Positions 17,353-25,869 of a DNA stretch of 64,000 bases are shown here, one piece after another; the first letter of the stretch is position 1; the number at the start of each line of letters is the position of its first letter. The translations under genes were made by a program, and so were the position numbers. The notes beneath the pieces were generated by a model. That model made no database searches. It was not told where the DNA came from and was given only the letters and a program-made list of their open reading frames with translations. The stretch is from Acuticoccus sp965213555 (GTDB taxonomy: Bacteria; Pseudomonadota; Alphaproteobacteria; Rhizobiales; Amorphaceae): NCBI RefSeq assembly GCF_965213555.1, contig NZ_OZ243890.1:1860001-1924000 (forward strand), read 5' to 3'.

Positions 17353-19179
17353 ATGGCGACGAACGGCACGAACGGCGCAGGCAACGGCGCGACGGGACCC
17401 GCCTACGAGGTCATCGACCACGAGTACGACGTCGTCGTCGTCGGGGCCGGCGGCTCGGGCCTGCGCGCCGTGGTCGGCTGCGCCGAGGCCGGCCTGCGCA
17501 CCGCGTGCCTCACCAAGGTGTTCCCCACGCGCTCGCACACCGTGGCGGCGCAGGGGGGGATCTCCGCCGCGCTCGGCAACATGGGGCAGGACGACTGGCG
17601 CTGGCACATGTACGACACCGTCAAGGGGTCGGATTGGCTGGGCGACCAGGACGCCATCGAGTACCTGTGCCGCAACGCGCCCGAGGCGGTCTACGAGCTG
17701 GAGCACTGGGGCGTCCCCTTCTCGCGCACCGAGGAGGGCAAGATCTACCAGCGCCCGTTCGGCGGCATGACCACGAACTACGGCAAGGGGACGGCCCAGC
17801 GCACCTGCGCCGCGGCCGACCGTACTGGCCACGCGATCCTGCACACCCTCTACGGCCAGTCGCTGCGCCATTCGGCGGAGTTCTACATCGAGTTCTTCGC
17901 GCTCGACCTCCTCATGGACGAGGGCGCGTGCCACGGGGTCATGGCGATCAGCCAGGGCGACGGGACGATCCACCGCTTCCGCGCGCACAAGACGATCCTC
18001 GCCACCGGCGGCTATGGCCGCGCGTACTTCTCCTGCACTAGCGCGCACACCTGCACGGGTGACGGCAACGCCATGGTGCTGCGCGCCGGCCTGCCACTGC
18101 AGGACATGGAGTTCGTGCAGTTCCACCCGACCGGGATCTACGGCGCGGGCTGCCTCATCACCGAGGGCTCGCGCGGCGAGGGCGGCTACCTGACCAACTC
18201 GGACGGCGAGCGCTTCATGGAGCGTTACGCCCCGTCGGCCAAGGACCTCGCCTCGCGCGACGTCGTCTCGCGCTCCATGACCATCGAGATCCGCGAGGGG
18301 CGCGGCGTCGGCAAGCAGTCCGACCACATCCACCTGCACCTGGAACACCTCGACCCGAAGATCCTCGCCGAGCGACTGCCTGGCATCTCGGAGTCGGCGC
18401 GCGTGTTCGCCGGCGTCGACGTCACCAAGGACCCGATCCCGGTGCTGCCGACCGTGCACTACAACATGGGCGGCATCCCGACGAACTTCCACGGCGAGGT
18501 GCTGACCAAGGTCGACGGCGATCCGGACCGCGTGGTGCCAGGGCTGATGGCGATTGGCGAGGCGGCCTGCGTGTCGGTGCACGGCGCCAACCGGCTCGGC
18601 TCCAACTCGCTCATCGACCTCGTGGTGTTCGGCCGCGCGACGGCGCTACGCTGCGCCGAGACGGTGACGTCCGGCGAGGGCCTGCCACCGCTGCCCGAGG
18701 CGGCGTCGGAGCCGGCGCTGTCGCGCCTCGACCGCTTCCGCCACGCCGATGGCGGCACGCCGACCGCCGAGCTGCGCGAAGAGATGCAGCGCACGATGCA
18801 GAACAACTGCGCCGTGTTCCGCTCCGGCGAGATCCTGGAGGAGGGGCACGGGCTCATCCACGACGTCGCCGGCGGCATGGGCGACATCCGCGTGCAGGAC
18901 AAGTCGCTGATCTGGAACACCGACCTCCTGGAGACGCTGGAGTTCGACAACCTGATCGGCCAGGCGGTGGTGACGATGGACTCCGCGCTGAACCGCACCG
19001 AGAGCCGTGGCGCCCACGCGCGCGAGGACTACCCCGACCGCGACGACGCCGAGTGGATGAAGCACACGCTGGCGTTCCTCGACGAGGGCTACAAGGTGCG
19101 GCTCGACGACCGGCCGGTGCACGCCTACACGCTGTCCAACGCCATCGAGTACATCGCGCCGGCCAAGCGGGTGTACTGA
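17353..19179 (+). CDS. sdhA: succinate dehydrogenase flavoprotein subunit
   Basis: Catalytic FAD subunit that oxidises succinate to fumarate in the TCA cycle. The 608-residue protein has the dinucleotide-binding VVVVGAGGSGLRAVVG near residue 27 and the covalent-FAD site RSHTVAAQGGISAALGNM with the flavinylated histidine. It also has MEFVQFHPTGIYG and the active-site region HYNMGGIPTNFHGEV, and ends in the usual IEYIAPAKRVY. The N-terminus has an unusual 15-residue Gly/Asn/Thr-rich leader. The iron-sulphur gene sdhB is not found behind it, although sdhCDAB is the common alphaproteobacterial order; a secreted protein gene and then an accessory island follow instead. Confidence 0.97.
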   Translation: MATNGTNGAGNGATGPAYEVIDHEYDVVVVGAGGSGLRAVVGCAEAGLRTACLTKVFPTRSHTVAAQGGISAALGNMGQDDWRWHMYDTVKGSDWLGDQDAIEYLCRNAPEAVYELEHWGVPFSRTEEGKIYQRPFGGMTTNYGKGTAQRTCAAADRTGHAILHTLYGQSLRHSAEFYIEFFALDLLMDEGACHGVMAISQGDGTIHRFRAHKTILATGGYGRAYFSCTSAHTCTGDGNAMVLRAGLPLQDMEFVQFHPTGIYGAGCLITEGSRGEGGYLTNSDGERFMERYAPSAKDLASRDVVSRSMTIEIREGRGVGKQSDHIHLHLEHLDPKILAERLPGISESARVFAGVDVTKDPIPVLPTVHYNMGGIPTNFHGEVLTKVDGDPDRVVPGLMAIGEAACVSVHGANRLGSNSLIDLVVFGRATALRCAETVTSGEGLPPLPEAASEPALSRLDRFRHADGGTPTAELREEMQRTMQNNCAVFRSGEILEEGHGLIHDVAGGMGDIRVQDKSLIWNTDLLETLEFDNLIGQAVVTMDSALNRTESRGAHAREDYPDRDDAEWMKHTLAFLDEGYKVRLDDRPVHAYTLSNAIEYIAPAKRVY

Positions 19180-19301
19180 GCCTCGCGCAAGGCTCGTCCG
19201 GCAATGTCCCCTCGGCGGGGCCTGCCGGCGGGTCGCGCGGGGCCGATGACCTGCCCGCCGGTGGGCGACCGTGCGGGGTATGTTGCGGAAGGGGTATCGT
19301 C

Positions 19302-20504
19302 ATGCGGTTCGCCGTCGTGCTGTTCCTGGGATGGCTGGTGGCCTCTCCTGCGCTCGGGTTCACGTCCTCGCGGAACGAGGTCGCCGACGCCTTCCTCCGC
19401 GCCCACGTGGGCTCCGGGTCCGAGGATGTGACCGTCGGCTCGCTCGAGGTTGACGGCGCGACGGTGAGGCTCACCGGCGTTGAGATCACGGCGCCGACGG
19501 CGGTGAAGCGGTACGAGCGCGTGGAGATCATGGGCGGCCGCGTCGAGGACGGCGTCCTTCTCGCCGAACGCATCACGTTCGGCCCGCAGCGGACCTCGTT
19601 CGAGGATCCCACCGAGGGCGGCCCGTCGACGGAGGTCATCACCATCGAGGCGGACGAGTGGACCGGCGTCCGCCTGCCCGAGGCGACCCTGTCGGAGAAC
19701 GCGGACCCCGTCGCCGCACTGCTCGTCGCCGAGCGGATCGTCTCGACGGACGTCGCCTTTCGCGTGCCCGGCGCCTTCGACCTATCGGTCGCGTCGTCGA
19801 CCCTCACGGCGAGCGAGCGAGAACTCGATGCGGCCATCGGTCTCACGGTCGAGATGGACGGCATGCGCCTTTCGCTGCCCCAGGACGTTCCTGCGGTCGA
19901 GGAGAACGTCTTCTCCGCCTCATCGACGTTCCGGTGGGAGGCGCCGACCGGCCGGCTGGAGATCGCCTCCCTTAACCTCGCTGCGGACCGGTTCGGCTCC
20001 GTCGGGCTCTCCGGCAGCGTCGCGGGGCTGACGTCGGAGTTCTTCGCGGCGCTCGAGGCCATCGGCAAGGCCACGCCCCCTGTCGTCACGGAACTGGATC
20101 GCGCGATCGCCGGGCTGACGGTCGAGGATGCGAGGCTCGCCCTCAATGATGAGGGCATGGTCGACGCCTTGCTCTCGCTCGCCGGAACGGGGATGGGGCT
20201 CGACGCGACGTCGGCGGCTCATCTGGCGGTCGGGTCGCTGCAAGGGGCGTTGCTCGCGGTGGGGGACGAGGCGTTCGCGGCCCGTGCGGCGGCGGCAGCG
20301 CGTGCGTTCCTCCTCGGTGAGGCGGCGAGGCTGACAGTCAGGCTGACGCCGCCGGAGCCCATCACCTTGGAGACGATTGGCACCACGGCGCGGATGGCCC
20401 CGCAGACCCTCGAGCAAGTGCTCGGCCTCGAAGTCACCGCGGGCGGCGGACCGGCTTCAACGCCCGCGCCCGGCGGCGAGGGCGCCGGCGGCACCCCGCG
20501 CTGA
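19302..20504 (+). CDS. secreted protein of unknown function
   Basis: A 400-residue protein with a signal peptide (MRFAVVLFLGWLVASPALGF). The body is rich in short strands with the repeating style 'VTVGSLEVDGATVRLTGVEI', suggesting a beta-rich periplasmic protein, and it ends in a low-complexity Pro/Gly tail. I cannot name a family. The overall look recalls uncharacterised alphaproteobacterial proteins made of repeated AsmA-like strands, but that is only an impression. It follows sdhA by about 120 bases in the same direction and could be read through from the sdh operon. It is the last gene before the accessory island. Confidence 0.6.
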   Translation: MRFAVVLFLGWLVASPALGFTSSRNEVADAFLRAHVGSGSEDVTVGSLEVDGATVRLTGVEITAPTAVKRYERVEIMGGRVEDGVLLAERITFGPQRTSFEDPTEGGPSTEVITIEADEWTGVRLPEATLSENADPVAALLVAERIVSTDVAFRVPGAFDLSVASSTLTASERELDAAIGLTVEMDGMRLSLPQDVPAVEENVFSASSTFRWEAPTGRLEIASLNLAADRFGSVGLSGSVAGLTSEFFAALEAIGKATPPVVTELDRAIAGLTVEDARLALNDEGMVDALLSLAGTGMGLDATSAAHLAVGSLQGALLAVGDEAFAARAAAAARAFLLGEAARLTVRLTPPEPITLETIGTTARMAPQTLEQVLGLEVTAGGGPASTPAPGGEGAGGTPR

Positions 20505-20697
20505 CCGCCCGGCGCCCGCACAGGCGCCGGGGGATGTCGGCGGCCAGTGCGTGGGCAGGCCGACGGTCCGATGATCGGCAGCGCACCCTCGTGCCCAGCG
20601 ATCCCAATCACCACACGTTCGATGGGGCGCCCGCGACGACGAGGGCCCCAGCGGGCTCGGCAACGGTCCTTCCTCGGGCAGCCAGGGGGGACTTTTC

Positions 20698-20907
20698 GTG
20701 GTCCGGCGCGGCGACGGGCGGAGTAGACCCGACGTCCAGCGCAAGAACCCCAAGTCCAACCTGACGGCTGTTGGCTTCGCGGGCTTGCGGAATGCGCGCG
20801 ATGCTGCCACCAACACCGCGGACGAGTTCATGTTCGACTTCGGCAACGGGAGCCTGCTCGTGGAGGGGCTGACGGAGAGGGCGCTGCAGACCGACGTCCT
20901 GGTTTGA
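20698..20907 (+). pseudogene. possible RTX-type C-terminal remnant
   Basis: A short GTG-started frame of 69 residues ends in DEFMFDFGNGSLLVEGLTE and then RALQTDVLV. This resembles the C-terminal secretion segment of calcium-binding RTX proteins, with a FDFGNG strand followed by 'LxADDFxF'-like ends. No RTX nonapeptides precede it, so it would be the tail of a lost gene. The rest of 20505-20900 holds no other supportable gene. The identification is tentative. Confidence 0.25.
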
Positions 20908-21677
20908 CGCGGTTGGAGCGCGAGGACGCGCCGCGTCGGCTCGACCGTCTCGACGTCGTCGCGTACCGCTGGGGCACCAAGTACACCTCGCACGACGTCA
21001 ACGTCCTGGCGGCGATGGTGGCGCGGCACCTCACGCTGCAGCACACCATGCACTGCGTCACCGATGACCCATCGGGGCTCGACGGGCGCATCGTTGCACA
21101 CGAGCTGCCGGACGAGGGCGTCGAGGGGATCTGGCGCAAGCTCGGAACGTTCCGACGCGACTTTCTCGGCCTGGGCGGACGCCACGTGGTCTCCTTCGAC
21201 CTCGACGTGGTCATCGTCGGAAGCCTCGACTTCCTCGCGGAGGAACCACAGATCGACCTTTGGATCGGTCGGAACTGGGCCCGCGCCGCGACGAGCTCGC
21301 GCGCGAGCGGGGCGGTGTACCGCCTGCGGGTCGGCGCTCTTGCGCACGTCTGGGAGCGCTTCATCGCCGATCCCGCGGCGGCGATCGAGGCCCATCACGG
21401 CAAGACGCGCCTCATCGGCGAGCAGAACTGGTTGCAGCATACGGTGGGCGAATTCGACTTCCTGCCGGACGGTAAGGTCGTATCCTTCAAGAAGCACTGC
21501 CACGCCCGCGCGCCTCGCCTTGCCGGCCTGTCCGCCGCCCGGTTCGGCATCGCCCGCCCGCCGGCCGGCGCTGCGGTGGTCTCCTTCCACGGCGACCCCA
21601 TGCCGCGGGACGTCAGGGACGGACCCTGCGGCCCATGGCGACGCGCCCCCTTCGTCGCCGAGCACTGGCGCCTGTGA
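20904..21677 (+). CDS. glycosyltransferase-like protein
   Basis: The 257-residue protein shows the pattern of small bacterial glycosyltransferases that use a DxD metal site: LTLQHTMHCVTDDPSGLDGR near residue 42, then a FRRDFLGLGGRHVVSFDLDV block with the DLD motif near residue 98, then VIVGSLDFLAEE. The donor and acceptor are unknown. It has no membrane span or signal peptide. The start is an unconvincing TTG overlapping the preceding remnant's stop; a TTG three codons later is an alternative. The neighbours (FrhB-like enzyme, polymerase-like membrane protein) suggest surface polysaccharide work, which is inference. Confidence 0.65.
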   Translation: MTRLEREDAPRRLDRLDVVAYRWGTKYTSHDVNVLAAMVARHLTLQHTMHCVTDDPSGLDGRIVAHELPDEGVEGIWRKLGTFRRDFLGLGGRHVVSFDLDVVIVGSLDFLAEEPQIDLWIGRNWARAATSSRASGAVYRLRVGALAHVWERFIADPAAAIEAHHGKTRLIGEQNWLQHTVGEFDFLPDGKVVSFKKHCHARAPRLAGLSAARFGIARPPAGAAVVSFHGDPMPRDVRDGPCGPWRRAPFVAEHWRL

Positions 21678-21944
21678 CGTCCGACGCTTGGGCGCACCTG
21701 TCGTGCAGCAGTTCCGAAGCCGCCCCTCGGTCCGCGGGCTCGGCCGAGCAGGCTGCTGACGAAGTCGGCGGAGGCCGCCGTCGGATGGAGTTTGGCGTCG
21801 GGGTCGGTGGCGGACGCATGCGCCCTCCAGACTTCGAGATCCTCCTCGACGAGAAGGTTAACAGGTGCCGGGAGAAGGTGATGAAGGGGGTGTCCTCGCC
21901 AGGGATGGTCGGGGACATGTCGCGTCGGAGAGCGTCCCGCCGCG

Positions 21945-22248
21945 CATGTTCGCCATGCGCTTGCGCAAGCATGGCATCGAGCACCGCTTCACCAAGCCGA
22001 ACCATCCAAGGACGAACGGTCAGGTCGAACGGATCAACCGCACGATCAAGGACGCCACCGTCAAACGCTTCCACTGCGACGGCCACGAGCAGCTCCGGCG
22101 ACACCTCGCCGACTTCATCGCCGCCTACGACTACGGCCGCCGACCCAAGACCCTCAAGGGACTTACGCCCTACGAAGACATCTGCAAACGGTGGACAGAC
22201 GAACCCCAACGCTTCACCATCAACCCGCTCCAGCACTGTCGGGACTAA
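21945..22248 (+). pseudogene. C-terminal fragment of an IS481-family transposase
   Basis: About 100 codons match the last third of an IS481 integrase core: KHGIEHRFTKPNHPRTNGQ, the QVERINRTIKDATVKRF block with the catalytic glutamate, and DYGRRPKTLKGLTPYEDICK. It ends INPLQHCRD. The same protein end occurs, inverted, in the remnant at 25870-26672. Everything N-terminal of about residue 190 of a normal transposase is missing. The stop is followed within six bases by ACCTAGGGCGGT, which also follows the other copy and is probably the IS terminus. Confidence 0.85.
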
Positions 22249-22253
22249 ATACC

Positions 22254-22360
22254 TAGGGCGGTTTGAAGTTAGGTGGAGCCACCTAACCCCAAGAAGACCG
22301 CTCTTGAACAAGGAGCTAGAGCATCTCATCCTGGGTCTAAGGAGACCCAGGATACTCTAG
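22254..22360 (-). repeat. 107-bp double-hairpin repeat, copy A (inverted)
   Basis: Read on the minus strand it gives a first hairpin with CTGGGTCT/AGACCCAG arms inside TAGAG...CTCTA ends, a spacer GCTCCTTGTTCAAGAGCGGT, and a second hairpin with GGGGTTAGGTGG/CCACCTAA arms. It corresponds to copies at 49986 and 59644. It begins exactly where the IS481 fragment's presumed end lies, sharing TAGGGCGGT with it, and its other end is 29 bp from the FrhB-like gene's stop, for which it may act as a terminator. Confidence 0.8.
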
Positions 22361-22388
22361 CCGACGATCCTGCCGACGCGCTGCCCCG

Positions 22389-23702
22389 TCAGAGCCTGCC
22401 GCGCACCACGCGCCGAACCGTCGCAAGGAACTCCTTGGCGTTCGCCAACGCTCCTGCCCTGCGCGCGTTGGTGGCAAGGTGGAAGCCGCGGTATTGAGGC
22501 ACCGGCCGCAGGCATGCCCTCAGCCCAGCGAGGCGCGCGAGGGTCGCGCGACGCTTGCGCACCTGGCCAGGCTGCATCGGAGCGATCGAGCACACGTCGA
22601 CGGGCCTTGCGATCAGCGTGCCCGCGGCGAGGGCGTCCCGCACGAGGTCCTCCCCGAGCGCCGTGCGGCTGACGACGAGGCTCACGCCCTCCGCCTCCTC
22701 GAACAGCGGGTAGCCGGCGTCGTCCGTCTCCCACGCGTCGGCGCATACGATGTCGGCGAAGCCTCCGGTGCCGTCCGGACAGATCTTGCAGCGCAGCTGC
22801 ACGTCCTTGGACAGGATGCCGCCCCAGCTCTGCGCGTACGTCATCTGCCGGACCGTGCCGTCCTTCAGCTGGGCGCGGGCGTGTCCCGGCCACCCGTCCC
22901 CGCGGTAGCGGAACGAGGCGACGTCGCGCCCATCGATCCCCAGGTGCTCGAGGACGCGTCGGGCGGCGCGCTCGCTCGGCACACCAGCGCAAAAGAAGGA
23001 GATCGTGACCGGCACCTGCGCTGCCAGGCGCGGATCGTTCGCGCGCAGCGACTGCAGGGCGGCGACGTCGCATGGCTTGCCGACGAACGCGACCTTCCCC
23101 AGGCTAGCAAGCCGGTCACCGAGCCCGGCGAGCGGGGTCGACGGGGCATAACGCGAGCCGGCTGCGGCGTGGACTTCTTCGCCCCCGCTCGAGATCACGG
23201 TGACGTTGCCGAGCGCGTGGTCCGGGTCCGCGGCCGTCTGAAGTACGGCGTCGACCACGCCGCGCTGCAAAAGGTGCGTGACGATCGCGGAGAGCGCGCC
23301 GCCCGAGGAGGCGTGGCGACGCAGCGCCGGGTCGGCCGCGTGTCCCGTGCGCAGCGCTACGATGGGTCCCCACAGCGGATCGTCCGGCCGCCCCCGAGCG
23401 TCGAGCGTGAGGACGTTGCCGGGACAGGCCCGCGCGATCTGCGCCTCCTGTGCGGCATCGACGCTGCCGTGGACGCGGGGGCGCAGGAACCCGTCCGGGG
23501 ACGGCGCCATCGCGATGGCGGCTGGCGCGATGGCCGCGCAGCCGCCGCATCCGCTGCACAGCTTGCCGCGCAGGACGGTGCTGACCGTCGGCGAGCCGAG
23601 GCCTGCAACGCGCGATCGCGCGCCGGCCTCGTCGTCGGGCGTGTCAGTTTGAAGCAAGGTCAAAGGGCAACCATGGTAAAGGGAGCCGCTGGGACCGGTC
23701 AT
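22389..23702 (-). CDS. FrhB-family flavin/iron-sulphur oxidoreductase (coenzyme F420 hydrogenase beta-like)
   Basis: The 437-residue protein has an N-terminal ferredoxin-like half cluster (CSGCGGCAAIAP at about residue 49), an SSGGALSAIVTHLL segment, VAFVGKPCDVAALQSLR, and a second cysteine set RCKICPDGTGGFADIVCAD. This is the two-domain FrhB N/C arrangement. In bacteria such proteins are often encoded in exopolysaccharide clusters beside pyruvyl and glycosyl transferases and are thought to reduce sugar or other substrates with flavin; the exact reaction is unknown. It is divergent from the polymerase-like gene, with a tandem repeat between. The start in the sequence is fuzzy, since a Met shortly after Thr-rich residues could also serve. 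Confidence 0.8.
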   Translation of the reverse strand: MTGPSGSLYHGCPLTLLQTDTPDDEAGARSRVAGLGSPTVSTVLRGKLCSGCGGCAAIAPAAIAMAPSPDGFLRPRVHGSVDAAQEAQIARACPGNVLTLDARGRPDDPLWGPIVALRTGHAADPALRRHASSGGALSAIVTHLLQRGVVDAVLQTAADPDHALGNVTVISSGGEEVHAAAGSRYAPSTPLAGLGDRLASLGKVAFVGKPCDVAALQSLRANDPRLAAQVPVTISFFCAGVPSERAARRVLEHLGIDGRDVASFRYRGDGWPGHARAQLKDGTVRQMTYAQSWGGILSKDVQLRCKICPDGTGGFADIVCADAWETDDAGYPLFEEAEGVSLVVSRTALGEDLVRDALAAGTLIARPVDVCSIAPMQPGQVRKRRATLARLAGLRACLRPVPQYRGFHLATNARRAGALANAKEFLATVRRVVRGRL

Positions 23703-23750
23703 GGCTTGACCGCTGCGCCAGCCTCCCGTCAGGTACGGCCGAGGACCTTT

Positions 23751-23799
23751 TCGCGCAAGGGGTTACCGCGCGAGTTCGCGCAAGGGGTTACCGCGCGAG
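23751..23799 (+). repeat. two tandem copies of a 25-bp unit
   Basis: TCGCGCAAGGGGTTACCGCG followed by CGAGT is repeated immediately, the second copy ending in CGAG. The pair lies between two divergent genes, right before the start of the polymerase-like gene. It might be an operator pair or a simple slippage duplication. Nothing else in the sequence distinguishes these options. Confidence 0.75.
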
Positions 23800-23800
23800 G

Positions 23801-25108
23801 TTGCGATGGGATGACGTGAGCGCAAGGTTCGGAACAGCGCCAGCCGACCTCGAGGTGGCGGCCCCTGCTCGGGGGGAGCGGACACGGCTCGCGTGGCCGG
23901 TGCGCCTGTTCGTCGTGGCGATGTTCATCCCGTACCAGATCCAGCTCGGTCCGCTCCTCATGTCGGCACCGCGCTTCGTGCTCCTCGTCCTCTTCGTGCC
24001 GTTGATGGTGCGCTGGGTCGCTGGCGCGGCGGACGGCGTGCGGCGGGCCGACGTCGCCCTCCTCCTCATGTGCGTCTGGGTCGCCATCAGTCTTTGGGTG
24101 GTCCACGACCTTGCCTTCGCCGCCGAGCCGTCGGGCATCATGCTCGTCGAGACCATGGGGGCGTACCTCCTCGCTCGGGTCTACATCCGGGACGCGGCCG
24201 CCTTCGAGCGCATGGTGCGCTGGGTGTTCGGCTTCATCGTCATCCTGCTCCCCTTCGCGCTGATCGAGGCGCTCACCGCGCGCAACGTCCTCCTGGAGCT
24301 CGCCAACTCGGTGATGTTCTCCGTGGACGACGTCTACAAGGACCCGCGCTGGGGGCTCGACCGCGTGCAGGGACCGTTCGAGCATCCCATCCACTTCGGG
24401 GTCTTCACGGGCGCCTTCGTCGCGCTGGCGTACTACGTGCTCGGTTACGGCCGACCGTTGATGGGCAAGGCGTGGCGCGCTGGGATCGTGGTGCTGACCT
24501 CCTTCCTGTCGCTGTCGAGCGGCCCGCTGACCGCGGTCATCGCGCAGCTCATGGTCATCGGATGGGACAGGGCGCTCGCCGCGCTGCGCGGGCGATGGAC
24601 GCTCCTTGCGGTCGGGGCCGTCGTCGCCGTGGTCCTCCTCGAGATCGCCTCGAACCGCTCGGTGCCGCACCTCTTCATCGATTACTTCTCATTCAACGCT
24701 CGCACCGCCTACAACAGGCTGCAGATCTGGGAGTTCGGCACCGCGAGCATAGCGAACTACCCCATGTTCGGCGTCGGCTTCAACGAGTGGGCGCGGCCGT
24801 CGTGGATGAGCGGCAGCATGGACATGTTCTGGCTGGTTCCCGCGGTGCAGAACGGCCTTCCCGCGGCGCTCCTGCTGCAGATCGCGGTCCTCTCGCTGTT
24901 CGTCCGCGTCGTGCGCCACAGGCCGCTGGACGACCGCGTCGAACAATACAAGATGGGCTTCCTCGTCTGCCTCTTCGGTTTGTACATGGTCGGGTGGACC
25001 GTGCACCTATGGAAGGTGATGTACGTCCTGTTCATGTTCCTGCTGGGGAGCGGCGCCTGGATCCTGAAGACGCCGTTGCGCGCCGGTCGCGAGCCGGGTC
25101 CGCGGTGA
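23801..25108 (+). CDS. polytopic membrane protein, O-antigen ligase/polymerase-like
   Basis: The 435-residue protein has about ten to twelve spans and one larger periplasmic loop around residues 168-200 (VDDVYKDPRWGLDRVQGPFE then HPIHFGVF). It also has a short motif region NARTAYNRLQIWEFGTASIA and YPMFGVGFNEW near residue 310. This 'RxxxW...G...P.FGVG' pattern is that of Wzy/WaaL-type polysaccharide polymerases and ligases, inner-membrane enzymes that join lipid-linked sugar units. The TTG start at the first codon is uncertain; GTG five codons on is an alternative. With the glycosyltransferase and FrhB-like genes it suggests a truncated surface-polysaccharide locus. Confidence 0.72.
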   Translation: MRWDDVSARFGTAPADLEVAAPARGERTRLAWPVRLFVVAMFIPYQIQLGPLLMSAPRFVLLVLFVPLMVRWVAGAADGVRRADVALLLMCVWVAISLWVVHDLAFAAEPSGIMLVETMGAYLLARVYIRDAAAFERMVRWVFGFIVILLPFALIEALTARNVLLELANSVMFSVDDVYKDPRWGLDRVQGPFEHPIHFGVFTGAFVALAYYVLGYGRPLMGKAWRAGIVVLTSFLSLSSGPLTAVIAQLMVIGWDRALAALRGRWTLLAVGAVVAVVLLEIASNRSVPHLFIDYFSFNARTAYNRLQIWEFGTASIANYPMFGVGFNEWARPSWMSGSMDMFWLVPAVQNGLPAALLLQIAVLSLFVRVVRHRPLDDRVEQYKMGFLVCLFGLYMVGWTVHLWKVMYVLFMFLLGSGAWILKTPLRAGREPGPR

Positions 25109-25299
25109 GTGCTCGCCGGTCGCCCCGCGGCCGACGCCACGTGCTCGATGCCCGCGGGTGGCACGGCCGAACACCTGTCCGAAGCCGGGCTGCAGGGCGA
25201 GGCTGCAGCGTTGCGCGGTCTCGGCGCTCGGCAGGATGGCCGTCGAGCAGCCGCCCGGCCGCATGGATGCGACACGTCGTCATTGAACGGTGCAGCGTA

Positions 25300-25860
25300 G
25301 CGCCGACAGCCGCGCAGGAGCATGGGCGAAGTGTGAGGCCAGAACACAGGCGAGCGGCGAGGTCGGCCAGATCGGTGGGTCGCTGCAGGGTCGCCTCATC
25401 GTAGTCGACCGACGTCAGCCGCATCCGTCGTAAGCGGGCTTCGCGGCCGTGGACGTCCCGCCCGCGCTTCAACAGCGGCTTGTAAAGGCGACGAGCGCCG
25501 TCGATGGACGGCGTGAAGGTTGCCTCACGACGCACAGCCTTGCTTTGCATGCCGAAGGGCAGGTGCTCAGGCAGCGGATCGCGACAGAGTTCCGCGTGCA
25601 GCGGTGAAAGGGCTAAGACGAGACCACGCCCATGATCGGTCAGCCTCGCGAGCAGCTGCAGCGGAATCACCGTGGCAAGAACCGCGCGCCAGGTCCGGTA
25701 CCGCCAGCCAACGTCGGTGCCAACGCGTGGCAAGCAGATGTCCGCGTCCCACAAGTTGGGGCCGACCACGAGTCCCGTCGCCTCAAGGTCGATCCCTTCC
25801 ACATCGCTCCGCTCGACCCGCAACGCCTCGATGGGCACAGCCGATAGGTGGACTTTTACC
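25300..25860 (-). other. unrecognised coding-like stretch downstream of the IS481 remnant
   Basis: On the minus strand a frame continuing from the transposase remnant reads through VPIEALRVERSDVEGIDLEA, then LVVGPNLWDADICLPRVGTD and VIPLQLLARLTDHGRGLVLA. The residue mix is normal-protein-like (hydrophobic and charged alternation) rather than the Arg/Ala/Pro runs of shadow frames, so it may be a truncated real gene. No convincing start precedes it apart from a GTG near 25857, and no family is recognised. The remainder of 25109-25299 shows nothing supportable. Confidence 0.3.
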
Positions 25861-25869
25861 GCCCTAGGT

